From: an uncultured Erythrobacter sp.
GTDB lineage: Bacteria; Pseudomonadota; Alphaproteobacteria; Sphingomonadales; Sphingomonadaceae
DNA length: 64,000 bases
Direction of reading: 5' to 3'
Assembly: GCF_958304185.1 (NCBI RefSeq)
Contig: NZ_OY284433.1
Location: 868,001-932,000 of the forward strand
The notes under the pieces were generated by a model that did no database searches, had not been told where the DNA came from, and saw nothing but the letters and a program-made list of their open reading frames with translations. This document shows positions 1-8,800 of the stretch, in pieces (the first letter of the stretch is position 1; the number at the start of each line of letters is the position of its first letter). A program made the position numbers and the translations under genes.

Positions 1-748
1 GGCCGAAGGCCCCAAGGTCACCGGCATTATCTCGGCACGCAAAGGCTCGCGCCTCCAGGTGACCACCGAAGACGGCACCACCACCATGATCACGCTCCAC
101 CCCGAAACCGAAATCCGCACCCGCGGCGGGTTCCTCGGCATCGGCAACAAGGCGTTTGATCAGAGCGCGCTGATCAACGGCCTGCCGGTGATCGTGAAGA
201 CCGGCCAGTACGGCGAAGGTCTGGTTGCCAGCGAAGTCCGCTTCACCAGCGATGACCGCCAGATCGCGGCGATGATCCGCGGCGGCACCCAGCAGCAGTT
301 CGGAGAACAGGGCGCTGCGATCCAGCAGAACGCCGCCGCCACCGAAGCGCTGCGCGGCCGCCTTGGCGATATCGACAAGTATAACCTCAAGAGCACCACC
401 AACGTCTATTTCGACACCGGCAAGTCGGTGCTGACGCCCGGTGCCAAGTCGGAACTCTGTGCCGCAGCACAAACCGCAGGCGCCAACGAAAATTCGCTGA
501 TGCTGGTGCTGGGCTACACCGATTCGACCGGGTCGCAGGAAGTAAACCAGACACTGTCGGAAAAGCGCGCGGCGGCAGTGGTCAACCACCTCCAGCAGGT
601 GTGCAAGTGGAAGCCCTACCGGATGCTGACCCCCACCGGCATGGCAACCTCCGATCCGGCCGCCGACAACACCACCGCCGTCGGGCGCGCGCAGAACCGC
701 CGCGTTTCGGTCAATGTGCTGGTGAGCAAGGCGCTCGACGGCCAGTAA
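1..748 (+). CDS. OmpA-family protein, 5' end missing
   Basis: The reading frame is open to the left edge, so the N-terminus is outside the window and 248 residues are visible. The last ~120 residues form an OmpA-like peptidoglycan-binding domain: a NVYFDTGKS strand near the domain start, GYTDSTGS, NQTLSEKRA and a terminal GRAQNRRV. These match the usual [FY]D..., G[HY]TD, LSxxRA and NRRV landmarks. The visible upstream part (about 120 residues) is not recognised; it contains ISARKGSRLQV and looks beta-rich. The likely role is an envelope protein tethered to peptidoglycan. The gene ends with TAA and is followed by a convergent gene 42 nt away. The domain call is firm; the whole-protein function is not known because of the truncation. 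Confidence 0.85.
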   Translation, partial: AEGPKVTGIISARKGSRLQVTTEDGTTTMITLHPETEIRTRGGFLGIGNKAFDQSALINGLPVIVKTGQYGEGLVASEVRFTSDDRQIAAMIRGGTQQQFGEQGAAIQQNAAATEALRGRLGDIDKYNLKSTTNVYFDTGKSVLTPGAKSELCAAAQTAGANENSLMLVLGYTDSTGSQEVNQTLSEKRAAAVVNHLQQVCKWKPYRMLTPTGMATSDPAADNTTAVGRAQNRRVSVNVLVSKALDGQ

Positions 749-790
749 GCGATACGGCTGCGGCGGCCCTTCGGGGTTGCCGCAGCCGCC

Positions 791-1615
791 TTACATGACC
801 GGCAAATTTCCGCCGATGGACGTGTTGGGTTCGCCGCCCACCGGGTGCGGCAGGCCCAGCGCATTGTTAACGGCGCGCCGCACTGGATTGGTGCAAATGG
901 ACGGCCCGCTCGCGTAGTAGATCCGCCCTTCGAGGGTCCGTTTCTTTGCATTCGGGTTGACGATCACTTGGCCAGCATTGCCGACATCCCCGCCTTCGGC
1001 AATCGGATCGCAGCGGCGCAAGCTTATGGTGCCGTCTGCCGAGCGGTCAATCGCAGCGCATAGGAACGGCTCGTAGAATTCGAGGATGCGGACATTGCGC
1101 TGGTAGGAACCGGCCTTGTCCGACAGCACATATTGGGAACCGCGCGGTAGCACGGCCAACGCATCCGGCGCGATGCTCACCTGCGCAGGCGATTGGCCGA
1201 AATAGCCTGCGACCTGCCGGACGATCCCCTCCTGATAGCTCTGGCTCGCATACCACCGGTCAAATGCGGCGGCGTTGGGGAAGGTCACATCGGATCGCCA
1301 GTTCACTGCATTGCGCCAGCAATCTCCCAGCCGCACCGTCTTGTCCCCTTGCCGGTCGACCGTCACGCCTTCCGGCAGGGCAAACGCCGCTTTGACGAGC
1401 GCGGTTTCATCATCGAAGTAATCGCCCTGGCTGTCGATCTGCACGATCGCCATCGGCAGGCCGATGCACGACAGGAACGCCAGCGTGGCCAGCACCTGCA
1501 CCGGAAGTGTCTTCCACACCGCCGTTGGGGTCAGCCGGTGGGCCAGAATCAGCAGAGCGAGCACCGCGGCGGGCACCCCGAACAGGGACAGAATGGCAAA
1601 GGTGAAGCCGGTCAT
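791..1615 (-). CDS. hypothetical membrane-anchored protein
   Basis: This is a 274-residue protein that I do not recognise. It begins with two predicted membrane segments (about residues 4-26 and 36-58), followed by a soluble, probably periplasmic region of about 210 residues. That region contains five cysteines (LGDCWRNA, EPFLCAA, LRRCDP and SICTNP among them), so disulfides are plausible. It starts at ATG with the first hydrophobic segment directly after MTG, which supports the chosen start. It is convergent with the OmpA-family gene. No catalytic motif is visible, and no function is proposed. Confidence 0.6.
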   Translation of the reverse strand: MTGFTFAILSLFGVPAAVLALLILAHRLTPTAVWKTLPVQVLATLAFLSCIGLPMAIVQIDSQGDYFDDETALVKAAFALPEGVTVDRQGDKTVRLGDCWRNAVNWRSDVTFPNAAAFDRWYASQSYQEGIVRQVAGYFGQSPAQVSIAPDALAVLPRGSQYVLSDKAGSYQRNVRILEFYEPFLCAAIDRSADGTISLRRCDPIAEGGDVGNAGQVIVNPNAKKRTLEGRIYYASGPSICTNPVRRAVNNALGLPHPVGGEPNTSIGGNLPVM

Positions 1616-1668
1616 TGCGCCATGATAACTGCCGGTTCACCAAGAATTGTAAAGCTCCGGTTGGCCCC

Positions 1669-2352
1669 TCAGCTGCCGAACAGGAACATGTTGACCGTCA
1701 GCCGCCCCTTGGCCGGATCTTCGGACAGGGCCGCGGGATCAGGAATGATACCCGAATGCAGCTGCCGCCCGCGATACAGCGCCATCCGGTCAGGCCGCGC
1801 CTCGACCGCGCCGATCTGTTCGAAAGCATCGCTGTCCCCCAGCGGATAGCCAGGCGGCGGCGAACCATATTCGCGCTCGTCCTCGACCAGCGCCGCGGCA
1901 TAGGCGGCCTCGCGCTCAGGCGTGATCGCTTCGAACCCGGTGCGGCGATGGCGGTAGAACGCCGTACCGCCGCTCTCCGGCCCATCGAGGTAATGCATGA
2001 TCGCCACTCGCCCCGCGTCCGAATGATCGTGATGCGGGATGCGCTGGCGGGGAGAAAGTTGCTCCGGCGGCAGGGTAACCAGCGAGAATGCCGCGATCTC
2101 GCAACTGACCCCGCGCGTCAGGCCGAACACCCGCCCCATGACCTGCATCATCAGCTCGCGCCTGAGGCTGAGATAGGACGGATCGGCCAGCGCGCGTCTG
2201 CCCGGATAATCGACCCCGGCGGGATGATATTGCGCCGCCAACCCCATCGCGCGCAGCCGCTCGGGCTGGCCGGTGAAGTTGTCGATGATCACCAGCGGTT
2301 CGCCCTCACGGCCCAGCCGTTCGACGGAGATAGAGGCATCGGGCAGGATCAT
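1669..2352 (-). CDS. DUF6445 family protein, 2OG-Fe(II) oxygenase-like
   Basis: This 227-residue protein resembles the DUF6445 family. Near residue 110 it has RIPHHDHSD and near residue 200 GRQLHSGII. Together with GGTAFYRHRR between them, these are arranged like the HxD...H iron ligands of 2-oxoglutarate/Fe(II) oxygenases with a jelly-roll fold. The ATG lies 9 nt after the uvrC stop on the same strand, so the two genes are probably cotranscribed, although no functional link to excision repair is evident. Related proteins in sphingomonads are often seen near TonB receptors; that is family knowledge and is not shown here. Oxygenase activity is inferred and the substrate is unknown. Confidence 0.6.
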   Translation of the reverse strand: MILPDASISVERLGREGEPLVIIDNFTGQPERLRAMGLAAQYHPAGVDYPGRRALADPSYLSLRRELMMQVMGRVFGLTRGVSCEIAAFSLVTLPPEQLSPRQRIPHHDHSDAGRVAIMHYLDGPESGGTAFYRHRRTGFEAITPEREAAYAAALVEDEREYGSPPPGYPLGDSDAFEQIGAVEARPDRMALYRGRQLHSGIIPDPAALSEDPAKGRLTVNMFLFGS

Positions 2353-2361
2353 GCCCGCCCC

Positions 2362-4323
2362 CTAACCGCCCGCATGATAGAAATCATAGACCTTGCGCGC
2401 CACCGTGGCGCTCACGCCGGGCGCACGTTGCAGGTCTTCAAGCGAGGCAGCGCGCACCTTTGACGCGGTGCCGAAATGCAGCAGCAGCGCACGCTTGCGC
2501 GCCGGGCCGATACCCGCGATTTCATCCAGCGGAGACGCGGTGATCGCCTTTGACCGCTTCGCCCGGTGCGCGCCGATGACATAGCGGTGCACCTCGTCGC
2601 GCAGGTTCTGCAAGTGGAACAAGAGCGGCGAATTGACCGGCAACATCTTCTCGCGCCCGTCGGGGAAGTGGAACACCTCGCGCCCATCGCGCCCGTGATG
2701 CGGCCCCTTGGCGACACCGACCACCGCGACCTCGTCCGCGATGCCGATGTCGTTCAGCACGCGCATCACACTCGACAGCTGGCCCTTGCCACCGTCGATC
2801 AGGATCAGATCGGGAAGCACGGTTTCGTGCCCACCCTGCTTCACCTCCGGGTTCTCCTCGCCTTCGGCAAAGTTGCGGAACCGCCGCGCCATCACCTCGC
2901 GCATCATCGCGAAGTCATCATTGGTCTGCGCCTCGCGGATGTTGAACTTGCGGTATTGGCCCTTCTCGAACCCGTCCGGCCCGGCGACCACCATCGCGCC
3001 CACCGCCTTGGTGCCCTGAATATGGCTGTTATCGTAGACCTCGATCCGCTGCGGCGCGGCGTCCAGTTCCAGAAACTCGGCCAGCTCGCGATTGAGCTTT
3101 GCCTTGGTGCCGGTCTCGGCCAGCCTGCGTTCCAACGCCTCGATCGCGTTGCGCTGCGCCTGTGCCATCAGCTTGCGCCGGTCGCCGCGTTCGGGAACGG
3201 AGATGCGCACCTTGCGACCCGCGACTTCGGACAACGCCGCCTCCATCAACTCGGTTTCGGGCAGCTCGCGGTCGACGAGGATCGTCGCCGGTGGCGGGAC
3301 TTCCTCGTAGAATTGCAGCATCACATCGGCGAGCACCTGCGCCTCTTCCACCTCATTGGTGTGGCGCGGGAACAGCGCGCGGTGGCCCCAATTCTGCCCG
3401 CCGCGGATGAAGAAGGACTGGACGCTCATCTGCCCGTTCTTGGCCGCAAGCGCGAAGATATCGGCATCGCCCAGCCCTTGCGCATTGATCGCCTGCGAGC
3501 CCTGAATGAAGGTCGCTGCGCGCAGCCGGTCCCGCAACATCGCTGCGGTCTCGAATTGCAGGTTCTCCGCCGCCTCGGCCATCTGCCGCTCAAGATCGGC
3601 CTGCACCGCGCCCGATTTGCCCGAGAGGAAGTCCTTCGCCTGCCGGACAAGCGCGTCATAATCCGTCTCGCTGACCCGCCCGACACACGGCGCTGAGCAG
3701 CGCTTGATCTGGTAGAGCAGGCACGGCCGGTCGCGATTGTTGAAGAAGCTGTCAGTGCAGGATCGCAGCAGGAACAGCTTTTGCAGCGCGTTCAATGTGG
3801 TGTTGACGCTGCCCGCGCTGGCGAACGGGCCGTAGTAATTGCCCTTGGCCCGCCGTGCGCCGCGATGTTTCTGGATGCGCGGGAAGGTGTGATCGGCGCG
3901 CAGCAGGATGAAGGGGAAGCTCTTGTCATCACGCAACAGCACGTTGAACGGCGGACGGAACCGCTTGATCAACTGCGCTTCCAGCAGCAGCGCCTCGGCC
4001 TCGGAATTGGTGGTGATGATTTCCATGCTGCGGGTCTGGCTGACCATCCGCTGCAACCGGCCCGATAGCCCGGCGATCTGGGTGTAATTCGCCACCCGCG
4101 CCTTCAAGCTGCGCGCCTTGCCGACATACAGCACCTCGCCGCGCGTATCGAGCATCCGGTAGACGCCCGGAGAAGGCTTCAGCACCTTTACGACCTCGCG
4201 GATCGCCTGCACCCCGCCTTCCAGATCGGGCTTGGCGCTCGACACGGTGTAGGCGGCGCGCTCCTCGTTGAAGCGATCGCCGCCGCGCGGATCATGGGGG
4301 GTGCCTGCGGGGGTCTTTGACAT
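2362..4323 (-). CDS. uvrC: UvrABC system protein C
   Basis: This is the excinuclease subunit that makes both incisions around UvrAB-marked DNA lesions in the cytoplasm. The 653 residues follow the UvrC order. A GIY-YIG nuclease domain lies near residues 50-130 (SPGVYRML, VLYVGKARSLK). A cysteine-containing region follows (CLLYQIKRCSAPCVG), then a UVR motif for UvrB contact (LQFETAAMLRDRLRA), an RNase H-like C-terminal nuclease domain (RIEVYDNSHIQG, DLILIDGGKGQL), and a helix-hairpin-helix tail (IAGIGPARKRALL). I chose the ATG at 4323. A TTG at 4368 in the same frame would add 15 residues but reaches towards the divergent flavoprotein start at 4389. The gene overlaps nothing and leads a probable operon with the DUF6445 gene. 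Confidence 0.96.
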   Translation of the reverse strand: MSKTPAGTPHDPRGGDRFNEERAAYTVSSAKPDLEGGVQAIREVVKVLKPSPGVYRMLDTRGEVLYVGKARSLKARVANYTQIAGLSGRLQRMVSQTRSMEIITTNSEAEALLLEAQLIKRFRPPFNVLLRDDKSFPFILLRADHTFPRIQKHRGARRAKGNYYGPFASAGSVNTTLNALQKLFLLRSCTDSFFNNRDRPCLLYQIKRCSAPCVGRVSETDYDALVRQAKDFLSGKSGAVQADLERQMAEAAENLQFETAAMLRDRLRAATFIQGSQAINAQGLGDADIFALAAKNGQMSVQSFFIRGGQNWGHRALFPRHTNEVEEAQVLADVMLQFYEEVPPPATILVDRELPETELMEAALSEVAGRKVRISVPERGDRRKLMAQAQRNAIEALERRLAETGTKAKLNRELAEFLELDAAPQRIEVYDNSHIQGTKAVGAMVVAGPDGFEKGQYRKFNIREAQTNDDFAMMREVMARRFRNFAEGEENPEVKQGGHETVLPDLILIDGGKGQLSSVMRVLNDIGIADEVAVVGVAKGPHHGRDGREVFHFPDGREKMLPVNSPLLFHLQNLRDEVHRYVIGAHRAKRSKAITASPLDEIAGIGPARKRALLLHFGTASKVRAASLEDLQRAPGVSATVARKVYDFYHAGG

Positions 4324-4388
4324 CAGGTGCAGATAGGGACTGCGGGGGGCGATTGGCAATTCCCGCAAGCACGCCTATCCGCACCGAG

Positions 4389-5603
4389 ATGGATCAGCAT
4401 GACGTCATCATCCTCGGCGCGGGCGCGGCCGGGCTGTTTTGCGCAGGCCAGGCGGGGCAACGCGGATTGCGCGTGGCGTTGCTGGAGAAGGCGGAAGCTC
4501 CGGGGAAGAAAATTCTGATCTCGGGCGGGGGGCGTTGCAACTTCACCAATCTGGGTGCTGGGCCGGGCAATTACCTCTCGGCCAACCCCCATTTCGCCAA
4601 GAGCGCGCTGGCGCGGTACACTCCGGCGGACTTCATCACGCTGGTGGAACGCTACGGGATCGCGTGGCACGAAAAGACGCTGGGTCAGCTGTTCTGCGAC
4701 GGTTCGGCCAAGCAGATCGTGGCGATGCTGTTAGAGGAATGCCCGTCTGAAAAGGTTACCCTCACCTGCGAGGTTGAAGTGGCGAGCGTTACGCGCGGTG
4801 CGGACGGCGTCTTCACTGTCACAGCCGATGATGGCCGCGCGTGGCGCGCTCCCGCGCTGGTAATCGCCACCGGAGGCCCCTCAATCCCCAAGATGGGCGC
4901 AAGCGACTTTGCCTACGGTCTGGCGCGGCAGTTCGGGCTTAAGGTGGTCGAACCGCGCCCAGCGCTGGTGCCGCTAACCTTGGGGGGCGAGGATGCTTTG
5001 TTCCGCGAGCTCTCCGGCGTGGCAGCGCCCGTGCGCGCTCGGGCTGGCAGCGGCAAAGGCAAAGCCGAGTTCGCCGAGGCGGCGCTGTTCACCCACAAGG
5101 GTCTCTCCGGCCCGGCGATCCTGCAAGTCTCGTCCTATTGGCGGCACGGCGAGGAGGTCGGCATCACCTTCCTGCCCGATGCTGCGAGCGACTGGCTGGT
5201 CGAGGCCAAGCGCGACCGCCCCCGCACGCACTTACGCACCCTGCTGCGCGAACGCCTGCCCGCGCGGTTGGCTGACGCATTGGCGGATCGGTTGGCGCTG
5301 GAGCGCGAGCTTGGCAATGTGTCGGACAAGGACTTGCGCACCGCTCAGACAAAGTTGGGCGATTGGCGCTTTGCCCCCAACGGCACCGAGGGTCTCGCCA
5401 AGGCCGAAGTGACCGCTGGCGGCATCGCCACGGCGGAACTTTCCAGCCGGACGATGGAAGCCGCCAAGGTTCCCGGCCTCTACGCCATCGGCGAAGCCGT
5501 GGACGTCACCGGCTGGCTCGGCGGCTATAACTTCCAATGGGCCTGGGCGAGCGGCTATGCTTGCGCCGAAGCGCTCGCCGAGGCCCGCGCACTCCGGCCT
5601 TGA
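4389..5603 (+). CDS. BaiN/HI0933-type NAD(P)/FAD-dependent oxidoreductase
   Basis: This 404-residue flavoprotein begins MDQHDVIILGAGAAGLFCA, with the GxGxxG FAD-binding turn at residues 10-15. It has the family hallmarks ISGGGRCNFTN, TGGPSIPKMGASD, and near the end VTAGGIATAELSS, GLYAIGEAVDVTGWLGGYN and FQWAWASG. These identify the HI0933/YhiN/BaiN family. Members bind FAD, but the physiological substrate is generally unknown. The ATG at 4389 is chosen because it precedes the Rossmann motif directly; an upstream in-frame start at 4317 would overlap uvrC. It is divergent from uvrC, with 65 nt between the two start codons for both promoters. Confidence 0.9.
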   Translation: MDQHDVIILGAGAAGLFCAGQAGQRGLRVALLEKAEAPGKKILISGGGRCNFTNLGAGPGNYLSANPHFAKSALARYTPADFITLVERYGIAWHEKTLGQLFCDGSAKQIVAMLLEECPSEKVTLTCEVEVASVTRGADGVFTVTADDGRAWRAPALVIATGGPSIPKMGASDFAYGLARQFGLKVVEPRPALVPLTLGGEDALFRELSGVAAPVRARAGSGKGKAEFAEAALFTHKGLSGPAILQVSSYWRHGEEVGITFLPDAASDWLVEAKRDRPRTHLRTLLRERLPARLADALADRLALERELGNVSDKDLRTAQTKLGDWRFAPNGTEGLAKAEVTAGGIATAELSSRTMEAAKVPGLYAIGEAVDVTGWLGGYNFQWAWASGYACAEALAEARALRP

Positions 5604-5693
5604 TTGTGCCGGGTCGCGCGTTTTCCTACTCCCGCCGGGCCTGATATGCCGGATCCGGCTCTTTCCCATTGTTGCCCACCGAACCGCACTTCC

Positions 5694-5718
5694 CCCCTCC
5701 CCCCCCCCCCGGGAGGGG
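5694..5718. repeat. poly-C tract with flanking inverted repeat
   Basis: An uninterrupted run of 12 C lies at 5699-5710. It is part of an 8-bp inverted repeat, CCCCTCCC at 5694-5701 and GGGAGGGG at 5711-5718. It sits between the 3' ends of the flavoprotein and the TonB-dependent receptor, immediately left of the 96-bp repeat. No U-tract follows, so it is not a canonical terminator. Confidence 0.6.
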
Positions 5719-5720
5719 CA

Positions 5721-5816
5721 AAGTGTCAACTTCGATTTTTCGTCGCAAGACTATGTTTGTAAAGCCGAAATTCCCATAAATGGCGCTTGACACCCTGTCA
5801 ACTTTGTCAACTTCGG
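5721..5816 (+). repeat. 96-bp dispersed intergenic repeat, copy 1
   Basis: This copy has the same length as a second one at 43407-43502, which lies in inverse orientation. Both begin AAGTGTCAACTTCG, followed by a T-run and TC. Both end with GCTTGACA, three bases, then TGTCAACTTTGTCAACTTCGG. The inner ~40 bp is AT-richer and mostly diverged. Near the right end is a perfect palindrome, TTGACA-N3-TGTCAA (5788-5802). The spacer reads CCC here and GGG in copy 2, as if the palindrome core were flipped. This copy lies between two convergent genes, so it is unlikely to be a promoter for either. With its flanks it fills the 244-bp gap 5604-5847, where no gene was seen. Confidence 0.8.
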
Positions 5817-5847
5817 TTGCCCGGTTCCGTGCTTGGGGAAGCCATCA

Positions 5848-8800
5848 CTAGAACAGCTTTCTCAGGTCGATACCCAGATACAGCCCCAGCGGGTCGATCA
5901 CGAAGGGCTGGTAGTTGATCGGCGTCTCACCCGCCGAATCCCGCACCTTGCGCTGTGCGTCGAACACGTTGTCGGCGACCAGGCTGACGCGGAAGTCCTT
6001 GAGGATGCCCTCGTTCTTGCCCGTCACTTCGCCGAGGTTGGCGAAAATGCGCAGGTTGAAGGTGGCGATGTCGTCGAAGAACAGATCGCTGGTGCCAACG
6101 GCCCCATCTAGGCGGGTCGTGCCGGTGTAGATGCCCGACAGGCGGAAGCCGACGCCCTTGCCGAACAGGCCCGCTTCGAGGCGGCTCGAATGGCGGGGCT
6201 GGCCGAACGCGCCGGTTGCCTGACCGTCCAGCTGGTCGAGCGGTTGCAGCCCGGGGGCGATCAGGATCTCATTGGCGAGCTCGATCGTGTGGGTCAGGTT
6301 GAAGAAGTACCGCCAGCCCTGGAAGTTGCGTCCTCCGAGCGGGTTGAAAGCAGGCCCGCCCGCAGGCGCACCGCCAGCCGCCGCCGGAGCGCCGCCCGGT
6401 GTCTGTGCCGGGGGAGCCGCCGCGCAGAAGCGCTGCTGGAACTGCGCCAGTGCCTCGGGCGGAATAGTGCCATCGGGCAGGCGCGAACGGTCGAGTGCCA
6501 TCTTGATGAAGGCAGGATCGACGCCCGGCAGCTCGGCCGAGACATCTTCGCCGCGTTCGATCTTGGCGACCAGCTCGGCAATCGCAGCCGTACCATCCGG
6601 GCCGCAAGCACGCTCCCGGAAGGCGGCGAGCTGCGGCGGGATGGCAGCGGAAACCGTGCCAGCCGGAGCGCCCGGTGCGCCGCCGCCCATCATGGTAGGA
6701 TCGATGCTACAGATCCGCGTGCGGAACTGCGCCAGACGGGCCGGATCGACCTTACCGTCTGCGCCGCGGACGCGCGCCAGCATCGGGGCGAGACGCGCCG
6801 GGTCAATGCCGGGGAACTCCGCCGAGATATCCGCGCCGCTATCAATCGCAGCCACCAGCTTTTCGAGGAAGGCCTGGCCATCGTCGGCGCACAGGCGCGC
6901 ACGGAAGGCCATGAACTGCTCGCGCTGTTCGGCTGTCGGCGCAGCGAAGCTGCCCGCCGGGGGAGCGCCCGCACCTGCCTGTGGGGCCGGGCCGGTCGTC
7001 GGCGCAGCGGGTGCAGCTGCGGGAGGAGCACCGCCGCCACCGCCAAAGCGACCACCACCGCCACCACGACCGCCTTCGCCCTCAGCCGGAGCACCGATGC
7101 TGCCATTGGTCGAGAAGGTGAATTGGATTCGATCCGCCCGCGTCTCGGCAAAGCTCACTGCGCGCCGGTCCACCGCGATCAGGCGGCCTGTGGCATCGCG
7201 CGTCACGCGGCCGGGGAACGCCGCCTCGATCTCGGAGGTAATCTGCGGGAAGCCGCTCACCACATTGTCAGACCGGTTGCGGATGTAGTCCACCGCGAGC
7301 CGCGAATTCTCCCAGAACGGTAGTTCCCAATTGGCCGAGAACTTCCAGTCGCGCTGGGTTTCTGCCGGGAGATCGGGATTGCCGCCGGTGCGGACATCCG
7401 CCAGCACGGTCTCGCCGCGCACGAAATCGAAGACAGGCACGTTGAAATTGGTAATCTGCGGATTGCCAAGCGCCGTCAGGCCCGGTGCAACTTCGCGCCA
7501 GATATAGGTCGCCGACAGGTCGAGGCCGTCGAATGGCGTCCAGGTCAGACCTGCGTTCCAGTCGCCCAGAACGCCGAAATCGCTGAGATCCTCGACCCCG
7601 GCTTGCAGGTTCAGCGTGAAGCTGCCGAGCGCATCGGCGAATTCCTCGCGGCTGCTGGTGAGCGGCACTACGACATTGGCGCCCGTCGAAAGCTGGCGGC
7701 GGGTCAGCGCCGCATCGGTGGCCGAGCGGGTATCGGAGCTTTCGATCCGCTGCCAGTCGAGCCCGATATCAAACGTCGCCAGCACCTCACCCGCAGGCAG
7801 CATAGCGAGCGGCCCTTCGAGTGTGGTCAGCGAAGACCCTGTGATCGAGCGACTGCGCGCAACGTCGAAGCCGTTCGCGGTGTCTGTCGGCAGCGGGCCA
7901 TTGATCGCCAGCGTGCCAGCCAGCGCCGCGTTCTGGAACGCTGCAAGCTGCGCTGGGCTCAGCCGCCGGTCGATCTCGGTTTCGCTTTCGGAGAAGGAGC
8001 CATCGAAGGTGCTGGTCAGGCGGAAGCCATTGATCGGCTTGGTCACCGACCCCGCGGTCGAGATCGTGTCGGTCGAAGACCGGCGAGCGAGCGGCGTGTC
8101 GGCCCCGAAGGTGCGAACCACGCCTGTATCGGCGGCATTGGCCCGCAGCACGACGGAGTTTAGGCCATCGAGGCTACGGCTTTCGCTACGATCATAGTTG
8201 AGGTTGGCGCTCAGCGAAGTGCCACTGTCGATGATCGCCTTGGCCCAAGACAGATTGCCCTCGATCCCGAAGGTATCAGCCAGTAGGCTGCGGAACCGCG
8301 CCGGGTCGGGATCGGTGGCAACGCCGGGGGTCGATCCTTCGGTCTGCGCGATGTTACGCTCGGCCTCGGTCAGGATCGAGGTGTCCTGAATTTCGATATT
8401 CGCGTTGATCCGCCCGCCATCGGCGATCTTGAGAATGCCGAGCTGCTGTTCGTTGCGGGCATAGCCCCCGCGCGACGGCATCTCATATTCCAGATCGACC
8501 TGCCGGTTGGAATAATTGTCCTTGAGGATGAGGTTGATCACCCGGCGATCAGGCGGAAAGCCGAAACGCTGGGCGACTTCCTCGGGGAAGACCTCAACCC
8601 TGGCAAGGGCTTCTGGGGGGTAGTTGGCAAACTCACGGAAGGAACCGATGCGGATGCCGTTGACGAGAATCACCGGCTGCCCGCCGCCGCCACGCCCGCG
8701 GGCCGAACCGGTGCGCGCGCTGATCTGGGCGATCAGGTCGGTGATCGAGGTGACGCCTTCCGCAGCAATCGCGGTCTCATCCAGCTCGAGCAGCGGGGCC

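Noticed and set aside
2566-3696. 376-residue open frame opposite uvrC
   Set aside because: uvrC is complete and recognisable; this frame has no ribosome-binding site or domain.
4324-4368. TTG start of uvrC at 4368
   Set aside because: The added 15 residues are not UvrC-like and reduce the divergent promoter space; the ATG at 4323 is more likely.
5694-5720. C-run/G-run hairpin as a terminator for the flavoprotein gene
   Set aside because: There is no T-run after it on either strand, and the loop is the homopolymer itself.
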